Positions 5,905 to 9,476 of a stretch of 9,476 nucleotides of DNA are shown here, piece after piece. Origin of the DNA: an uncultured Clostridia bacterium (lineage in GTDB: Bacteria; Bacillota; Clostridia; Oscillospirales; Ruminococcaceae); NCBI GenBank assembly GCA_937906945.1, contig CALCUE010000039.1, positions 1-9,476 on the forward strand, written 5' to 3'. The translations under genes were made by a program, and so were the position numbers. Positions within the stretch are counted from its first letter, which is position 1. The number at the start of each line of letters is the position of its first letter. The notes beneath the pieces are model-generated. The model was given only the letters and a program-made list of their open reading frames with translations. It ran no database searches and was not told where the DNA came from.

Positions 5905-5926
5905 GGGCCGTGAGGTCTGCTATACT
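5898..5926 (+). promoter_or_regulatory. Promoter of the HD-domain gene
   Basis: A perfect TTGACA (5898-5903), a 17-bp spacer and TATACT (5921-5926) preceded by TGC. This is a near-consensus sigma-A promoter with an extended -10. The transcript would start near 5933, about 23 bases before the ATG. Confidence 0.85.
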
Positions 5927-5955
5927 GAAAAAAATTCCGAAAGGAGCGATTTTTG

Positions 5956-6537
5956 ATGAACACGGTCTCCCGCGAGGAAGCCATCGGGCTTTTGAAAAAA
6001 TATAACAAGGACGAATTCCACCTTCGCCACGCCTATACGGTCGAAAGCGTCATGCGGTGGTACGCCAATGACCTCGGTTACGGCGACGACGCCGATTTCT
6101 GGGCCACCTGCGGTCTTCTGCACGACATTGACTTCGAAAACTGGCCGGAGGAACATTGCGAAAAGGCACCGGAGCTTCTTTCGGAGATCGGCGCTTCGGA
6201 GGAACTGGTTCACGCCGTCTGTTCCCATGGCTACGGGCTTTGTTCCGACGTGGAACCGGTTCACCAAATGGAAAAGGTGCTTTTCGCCGTCGATGAACTG
6301 ACCGGGCTCATCGGCGCGGCGGCGCTGATGCGTCCTTCCAAGAGCACCAAGGACATGGAGGTTTCGAGCCTTAAAAAGAAGTTTAAGGACAAAAAATTCG
6401 CCGCCGGTTGCTCCCGGGAGGTCATTGCCGAAGGCGCCGAGCGCCTCGGCTGGGAGCTGACCGAGCTTTTTGAAAAGACCATCGCCGCCATGAGAGAGAG
6501 CGAAGACTGGGTCAACGAGGAATTGGCAGAAGGCTGA
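5956..6537 (+). CDS. HD-superfamily hydrolase (COG2316-like)
   Basis: The 193-residue protein carries the HD metal-binding pattern: His25 (LRHAYTVE), His56-Asp57 (GLLHDIDFE) and Asp113 (AVDELTGLI), with His86 and His91 between them as further candidate ligands. The later segments MRPSKSTKDMEVSSLKKKFK (125-144) and KKFAAGCSRE (146-155) match the predicted HD hydrolases grouped as COG2316, from memory. HD proteins are metal-dependent phosphohydrolases, often acting on nucleotides; the substrate of this group is not known to me. It is cytoplasmic. The ATG at 5956 has AAGGAG nine bases upstream; a TTG three bases earlier is less likely. It is a single gene with its own promoter and terminator, divergent from the flavin reductase group. 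Confidence 0.88.
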   Translation: MNTVSREEAIGLLKKYNKDEFHLRHAYTVESVMRWYANDLGYGDDADFWATCGLLHDIDFENWPEEHCEKAPELLSEIGASEELVHAVCSHGYGLCSDVEPVHQMEKVLFAVDELTGLIGAAALMRPSKSTKDMEVSSLKKKFKDKKFAAGCSREVIAEGAERLGWELTELFEKTIAAMRESEDWVNEELAEG

Positions 6538-6547
6538 TGAAAAAGCG

Positions 6548-6578
6548 AAAAGCGCCGCCCACAGGGCGGCGCTTTTTT
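6548..6578. terminator. Bidirectional terminator shared by convergent genes
   Basis: A 13-bp perfect stem (6548-6560 with 6564-6576, loop ACA) is followed by T to 6578 on the plus strand. On the minus strand it is followed by TTTTCGCTTTTT. It ends the HD-domain gene, and the stop codon of the 57-residue minus-strand gene touches its T tract at 6578. Confidence 0.85.
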
Positions 6579-6751
6579 CAGTTTTCCTTTTTTGTTTCAA
6601 AAAATTCCAGGATCCAGGACGGATACTGCTTTCTCAATTCCTGCAAAAGAAACGTCGTTTCGGCATAGCCGATTTCTTTTCGATGGGATTTTTCCATAAT
6701 TTCTTTTTCCTGCCGTAAATATTCATCACGGGAAATCGTATCACGGTTCAT
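6578..6751 (-). CDS. Small charged protein of 57 residues, unrecognised
   Basis: A short open frame runs on the minus strand from ATG (6749-6751) to TGA (6578-6580). The product starts MNRDTISRDEYLRQEKEI and ends SWILEFFETKKEN: soluble, rich in Glu and Lys, probably helical, with no cysteine and no membrane segment. GGAG (6759-6762) lies seven bases before this ATG; an upstream in-frame ATG (6755-6757) is too close to it. A TATAAT (6778-6783) with extended TGC stands 27 bases upstream, and the frame closes exactly at a terminator. These signals together support a real gene. It diverges from the XRE gene across a perfect palindrome, so it may be a target of that regulator. No family recognised. 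Confidence 0.6.
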   Translation of the reverse strand: MNRDTISRDEYLRQEKEIMEKSHRKEIGYAETTFLLQELRKQYPSWILEFFETKKEN

Positions 6752-6777
6752 TTTCATTCTCCGCGGTTTAAAAATTT

Positions 6778-6786
6778 ATTATAGCA
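6778..6786 (-). promoter_or_regulatory. Extended -10 promoter of the 57-residue gene
   Basis: On the minus strand TGC precedes a perfect TATAAT (6778-6783). No good -35 is found at 17 bp, as is usual for extended -10 promoters. The predicted start near 6771 gives a leader of about 20 bases. Confidence 0.55.
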
Positions 6787-6832
6787 GAAAGCTAAATCGG
6801 TATCCGAAAAAAGAATAACATATTTTCTCTCG

Positions 6833-6854
6833 TATGTCTATTATAATAGACATA
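6833..6854. promoter_or_regulatory. Perfect 22-bp palindrome, candidate operator
   Basis: The half TATGTCTATTA (6833-6843) is followed directly by its exact reverse complement (6844-6854). The centre holds a TATAAT on each strand, and each arm holds TAGACA, close to a -35. It lies between the divergent 57-residue and XRE genes. A dimeric repressor bound here would cover both directions. Autoregulation by the XRE protein is inferred. Confidence 0.7.
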
Positions 6855-6895
6855 AACTCCGCATAATACTTTTATAGTTGTGGCGGGGGATGTCT

Positions 6896-7135
6896 ATGAT
6901 GATAGAATTTGATAATCGGGCGATCGGTGTCACGATCCATCGGTTGAGAAAAGAGAAAAATTTTTCGCAGGAAGTGCTCAGCGGGCTTGCCGGGATCGCA
7001 AGAAGCCACTTATCCATGATCGAAACGGGCGATAAGCAGGCAAATTTTGAAACGATCTGGCGTTTGGCAAACGCCCTCGGCATGGAACCGCACGAACTGG
7101 TTCTGCTGATCGAAAAAGAAATCAAACAAAGCTGA
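6896..7135 (+). CDS. XRE-family (Cro/CI-type) transcriptional regulator, HTH domain only
   Basis: The 79-residue protein is a lone helix-turn-helix XRE domain: IHRLRKEKNFSQEVLSGLAG (14-33) forms helices 1-2, then ARSHLSMIETG (35-45) the recognition helix, and ETIWRLANALGMEPHEL (52-68) the closing helices. There is no ligand or peptidase domain, so it probably acts as a small repressor or element-type regulator. Start choice: GGGGGA (6885-6890) overlaps an in-frame ATG at 6890, so ATG 6896 or 6899, 5-8 bases downstream, is more likely than that one or the TTG at 6878. The upstream 22-bp palindrome is the obvious binding site candidate. It ends at its own strong terminator. Confidence 0.88.
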   Translation: MMIEFDNRAIGVTIHRLRKEKNFSQEVLSGLAGIARSHLSMIETGDKQANFETIWRLANALGMEPHELVLLIEKEIKQS

Positions 7136-7162
7136 AAAAGGGAGCCGAAAGGCTCCCTTTTT
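7135..7162 (+). terminator. Terminator of the XRE gene
   Basis: A 12-bp stem (7135-7146 with 7151-7162) with a GAAA tetraloop; the T tract forms the 3' end of the stem. It begins on the last base of the XRE stop codon. Confidence 0.85.
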
Positions 7163-7191
7163 GTTAGCAGTCTCTTTTCACAATATATTTA

Positions 7192-7208
7192 GAATACAAT
7201 TTGTATTC
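7192..7208. promoter_or_regulatory. Perfect inverted repeat, candidate operator before the RHH gene
   Basis: GAATACAA (7192-7199), one T, then its exact reverse complement (7201-7208). It lies 67 bp upstream of the ribbon-helix-helix start and after the XRE terminator, so it is not a terminator itself. It could be bound by the RHH protein or by the XRE protein, but differs from the 22-bp palindrome. Confidence 0.5.
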
Positions 7209-7243
7209 ATTATTGTAGTATATTTTGCTGTCGATTGTCAATA

Positions 7244-7249
7244 TATAAT
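7244..7249 (+). promoter_or_regulatory. Candidate -10 of the RHH gene
   Basis: A perfect TATAAT, 26 bp before the ATG. No good -35 stands at 16-18 bp, so the promoter may be weak or activator-dependent. Flanking TGTCA and TGACA words form a loose inverted repeat around it. Confidence 0.4.
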
Positions 7250-7274
7250 GATGGTGACATAGGTGGTGAAGGGA

Positions 7275-7457
7275 ATGGAAAAAGAGACTTTGATCATAAA
7301 AAAACGCGGAGAAGACGGCAACAAAGTTATTTCCGTGCGTATAAAAGACGAGACATTATCCGAACTGGACAGAATTGCCAATGAGAGCAACCGTTCGAGG
7401 AATGAAGTGATAAACTTTATTTTGGAATACGGAGTTAAAAATATCGAGATACAATAA
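7275..7457 (+). CDS. Ribbon-helix-helix (CopG/Arc-like) DNA-binding protein
   Basis: The 60-residue protein fits the ribbon-helix-helix fold: a strand NKVISVRIKD (16-25) that would enter the DNA major groove, helix A (TLSELDRIANES, 27-38), the turn with NRSRNEV (39-45), and helix B (INFILEYGV, 46-54). Such proteins dimerise and repress transcription, often their own or that of a toxin, plasmid or accessory gene. No toxin gene lies beside it: a terminator follows at once and then repeats. ATG 7275 is preferred over the GTG codons at 7263 and 7266 because AGGTGG (7261-7266) then stands eight bases upstream. It is an orphan regulator in an AT-rich stretch; its target is unknown. Confidence 0.82.
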   Translation: MEKETLIIKKRGEDGNKVISVRIKDETLSELDRIANESNRSRNEVINFILEYGVKNIEIQ

Positions 7458-7489
7458 AAACGGGCAGAAATTGTTTCTGCCCGTTTTTT
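7456..7489 (+). terminator. Terminator of the RHH gene
   Basis: A perfect 15-bp stem (7456-7470 with 7474-7488, loop TTG) ending in six T. It overlaps the last two bases of the stop codon. Confidence 0.88.
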
Positions 7490-7641
7490 ATGACTGGTCG
7501 GGAATCCTACCCTTCCGTCTTTTGCGGCTTTGCCGAAAATGACGGAGGAAGAAAAAGATTTTCAATACGGTTCTTTCCTAACCGGAATGGAACCGCACAG
7601 CCCCTCATCCGTCACGGCGAAGCCGTGACACCTTCCCCCGA
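7490..7641. repeat. Cluster of intergenic hairpin repeats
   Basis: Three hairpins stand in a row with no gene: 7515-7528 with 7532-7545 (12 of 14 paired); a nested stem 7568-7578 with 7584-7595; and a perfect 8-bp stem 7611-7618 with 7622-7629 (loop GAA). The last sits within CAGCCCCTCATCC...CACCTTCCCC, a sequence I recall as a dispersed repeat in clostridial genomes. None has a T tract. The last directly follows the stop of the GGGtGRT gene and may stabilise or end its mRNA. Confidence 0.6.
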
Positions 7642-8640
7642 TTATTGGCACGCTTCGTAAACCGCCACGGAGACGGCGACGGTGGCGCCGACCATGGGGT
7701 TGTTGCCCATGCCGATGAGGCCCATCATTTCGACGTGAGCGGGAACGGAGGACGAACCGGCGAACTGGGCGTCGGAATGCATCCGCCCCATGGAATCGGT
7801 CATGCCGTAGGAAGCGGGACCGGCGGCCACGTTGTCGGGATGAAGGGTGCGTCCGGTGCCGCCGCCGGAGGCGACGGAGAAATATTTTTTGCCGTTTTCA
7901 ATACACCATTTTTTATAGGTGCCGGCGACAGGGTGCTGGAAGCGGGTGGGGTTGGTGGAGTTGCCGGTGATGGAAATATCCACGCCTTCGCTCTGCATGA
8001 TGGCGACGCCTTCCCGGATGTCGTTGGCGCCGTAGCAGCGGATGGCGGCACGTTCGCCGTCGGAGAATTTCACTTCCCGGACGACGTTGAGCACGTCGTG
8101 CTCAAAGTCAAAATCGGTCTCCACGTAGGTGAAGCCGTTGATGCGGCTGATGATATAGGCGGCGTCCTTGCCGAGACCGTTGAGGATAACACGGATGGGC
8201 GTTTTGCGGGCCTTGTTGGCGTTTCGGGCGATACCGATGGCGCCTTCGGCGGCGGCAAAGGATTCGTGTCCGGCGAGGAAGGCGAAGCATTTCGTCTCCT
8301 CGGAAAGGAGCATCGCGCCGAGATTGCCGTGACCGAGACCGACTTTGCGCTGTTCGGCGACGGAACCGGGGATGCAGAAGGCCTGAAGGCCTTCGCCGAT
8401 GCAGCGGGCCGCTTCGGCGGCGGAAGTCACCTTCCGTTTAAGACCGATGGCGGCGCCGAGGGTATAGGCCCAGACGGCGTTTTCAAAAGCGATGGGCTGA
8501 ACGCCCTTGACGAGGGATTCCACGGAAACGCCGGCTTTTTCACAGAGCTCTTTGGCTTCTTCCAGGGAAGAAAGGCCGTTTTCAGAAAGGCAGGCCTCGA
8601 TTTTGGGCATTCTGCGTTCTTTTCCTTCAAATTCTGCCAT
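7642..8640 (-). CDS. GGGtGRT protein (conserved family named for its motif)
   Basis: The 332-residue protein contains the family-naming motif GGGTGRT at 259-265 (VASGGGTGRTLHPDN). Other well-conserved-looking stretches are QPIAFENAVWAYTLGAAIG (48-66), GLGHGNLGAMLLSEETKCFA (101-120), TGNSTNPTRFQHPVAGTYKK (225-244) and MIGLIG-like MMGLIGMGNNPMVGATVAVS near the C-terminus. Several cysteines (80, 89, 118, 202, 246) could serve redox or metal roles, but this is unproven. There is no signal peptide. GGAGG lies eight bases before the ATG. Its gene starts 17 bp after the stop of an iron-sulfur scaffold-like gene, and this pairing is recurrent in Clostridia as far as I recall. No biochemical function is known to me. 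Confidence 0.9.
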   Translation of the reverse strand: MAEFEGKERRMPKIEACLSENGLSSLEEAKELCEKAGVSVESLVKGVQPIAFENAVWAYTLGAAIGLKRKVTSAAEAARCIGEGLQAFCIPGSVAEQRKVGLGHGNLGAMLLSEETKCFAFLAGHESFAAAEGAIGIARNANKARKTPIRVILNGLGKDAAYIISRINGFTYVETDFDFEHDVLNVVREVKFSDGERAAIRCYGANDIREGVAIMQSEGVDISITGNSTNPTRFQHPVAGTYKKWCIENGKKYFSVASGGGTGRTLHPDNVAAGPASYGMTDSMGRMHSDAQFAGSSSVPAHVEMMGLIGMGNNPMVGATVAVSVAVYEACQ

Positions 8641-8657
8641 AGTGCTTTCCTCCCTCC

Positions 8658-9350
8658 TTATTCTTCCCGGGGGTCAATGATCTTGACCGCTTCGGCGTAC
8701 CGGCCATAGGTGCCGGTGTTTTTCTTCAGGGCTTCGTCGGCGCTCAGTCCGTGGCGGATGTCCTCCATCATTTTGCCGAGACGGACGAACTGATAGCCGA
8801 TGGTCTCGCCGTTTTTGTCGAGGGCAATAGAAGTGATATAGCCTTCGGTGAGGTCGAGGTAGCGCACGCCTTTGGCGCCGGTGGAATAGATGGTGCCAAC
8901 GGAGCTGCGAAGGCCTTTGCCGAGGTCCTCCAATCCGGCGCCGACGGGAAGACCGTCCTCGGAAAAGGCGGTCTGGCTCCGACCATAGACAAGCTGGAGG
9001 AAAATTTCCCGCATGGCGACGTTGATGGCGTCGCACACAAGGTCGGTGTTGAGGGCTTCCAAAAGGGTCTTGCCGGGCAAAATCTCGCCGGCCATAGCGG
9101 CGGAATGGGTCATGCCGGTGCAGCCGATGGTCTCCACCAGCGCCTCCTCGATGACGCCGTTTTTGACGTTGAGGGTCAGTTTGCAGGCGCCCTGTTGGGG
9201 TGCGCAGGCACCGACGCCGTGAGAAAGACCGGAAATGTCCTTGATGTCATAGGCACGGACCCAGCGGCCCTCTTCCGGAATGGGAGCGGGACCGTGGTGC
9301 GGGCCTTTGGTGACCGGGCACATCCGTTCCACATCGTTTGAGCAGTTCAT
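8658..9350 (-). CDS. Iron-sulfur cluster scaffold-like protein (IscU/NifU N-terminal-like)
   Basis: The 230-residue protein has an IscU/NifU-like core: ACKLTLNVKNGVIEEALVET (55-74), then IGCTGMTHSAAMAGEILPGK (75-94), which parallels the GCxxxxxSSSxxxE-GK segment of IscU. Cysteines at 49, 56, 77 and 106 are candidate cluster ligands; two more (3, 11) lie in the N-terminal extension. The C-terminal part (about 145-230) goes beyond the usual scaffold length of about 130 and includes IYSTGAKGVRYLDLTEGYIT. The ATG has AAGGAGA ten bases upstream. It is the first gene of a two-gene operon with the GGGtGRT protein, so the two probably work together, perhaps with this protein supplying or holding an Fe-S cluster; that role is inference. 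Confidence 0.85.
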   Translation of the reverse strand: MNCSNDVERMCPVTKGPHHGPAPIPEEGRWVRAYDIKDISGLSHGVGACAPQQGACKLTLNVKNGVIEEALVETIGCTGMTHSAAMAGEILPGKTLLEALNTDLVCDAINVAMREIFLQLVYGRSQTAFSEDGLPVGAGLEDLGKGLRSSVGTIYSTGAKGVRYLDLTEGYITSIALDKNGETIGYQFVRLGKMMEDIRHGLSADEALKKNTGTYGRYAEAVKIIDPREE

Positions 9351-9476
9351 AGAATGGATCTCTCCTTATATAGTAATAATGATAAACAAAAATGGGGTGG
9401 AATATGAAAGATTCCGCGTTCCCTCTGTCATTCCGGGCAAGGCTTGCGAGCGCGTCCTGTGGACGAACCAGCGAGC
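9351..9476. other. Upstream region of the scaffold gene and partial intergenic repeat
   Basis: The first part is the AT-rich leader of the minus-strand operon with its ribosome binding site (9361-9367). I see no clear promoter pair in it. From about 9425 to the end the sequence turns GC-rich (TGTCATTCCGGGCAAGGCTT...), resembling dispersed intergenic repeats of Clostridia. It shares the 10-mer CAAGGCTTGC with 62-71. It is cut by the window edge. Confidence 0.5.

Noticed and set aside
5920..6600. Minus-strand frame of 226 codons opposite the HD-domain gene
   Set aside because: Overlaps a strong terminator and the near-consensus promoter of the HD gene; the translation shows no family features.
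6578..7457. Classical toxin-antitoxin operon made of the XRE and RHH proteins
   Set aside because: The two regulators are separated by a strong terminator and neither is beside a recognisable toxin such as RelE, HipA or a PIN protein. Only the weaker idea of a divergent XRE/57-residue switch was kept.
7645..8709. Plus-strand open frame of 354 codons opposite the GGGtGRT gene
   Set aside because: Shadow frame; Gly/Asp/Ala-rich translation, no start signals, and it crosses the boundary between two real minus-strand genes.

Overview
The window looks like a chromosome segment of an anaerobic Clostridia-type Firmicute, probably a gut member near Oscillospirales or Christensenellales. That placement is inferred. 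The supporting signs are strong AGGAGG ribosome binding sites, sigma-A promoters with an extended -10, many short rho-independent terminators, the GGGtGRT protein with its Fe-S scaffold-like partner, a DUF3784-like membrane protein, and hairpin repeats between genes. No transposase, integrase, phage gene, CRISPR array or rRNA is visible.

Left part (1-2331): about 360 bp without genes holds a dense series of hairpins ending in terminators. Next is a minus-strand gene for a secreted, membrane-anchored surface protein with two InlB-like repeats, serine-rich linkers and a C-terminal membrane segment. A tRNA-Leu(UAA) gene with its own promoter runs divergently from it.

Peptide and hydrolase unit (2398-4669, plus strand): a 66-residue peptide with a double-glycine leader and a four-cysteine core is followed 39 bp later by a class I glutamine-amidotransferase-like hydrolase (peptidase C26, PuuD-like). 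After a terminator-like hairpin comes a DmpA-type self-processing aminopeptidase (peptidase S58), closed by a bidirectional terminator. This is the best candidate in the window for an undescribed system: an orphan RiPP- or bacteriocin-like precursor beside two amide hydrolases, with no maturase or exporter in view.

Middle (4678-6578): a minus-strand group encodes a flavin reductase-like protein, a translationally coupled small three-helix membrane protein, and a GTG-started DUF3784-like membrane protein. It diverges from a plus-strand HD-domain hydrolase. The two divergent promoters appear to share one -35 element.

Small regulatory segment (6578-7489): this AT-richer stretch has a 57-residue unrecognised protein on the minus strand, a perfect 22-bp palindrome, an XRE-type repressor, and a ribbon-helix-helix protein preceded by a second inverted repeat. 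The genes here are closed by strong hairpin terminators.

Right part (7490-9476): a cluster of hairpin repeats precedes a minus-strand two-gene operon, an IscU/NifU-like scaffold protein followed by the GGGtGRT protein. The window ends in another repeat-like sequence that shares a 10-mer with the left end.
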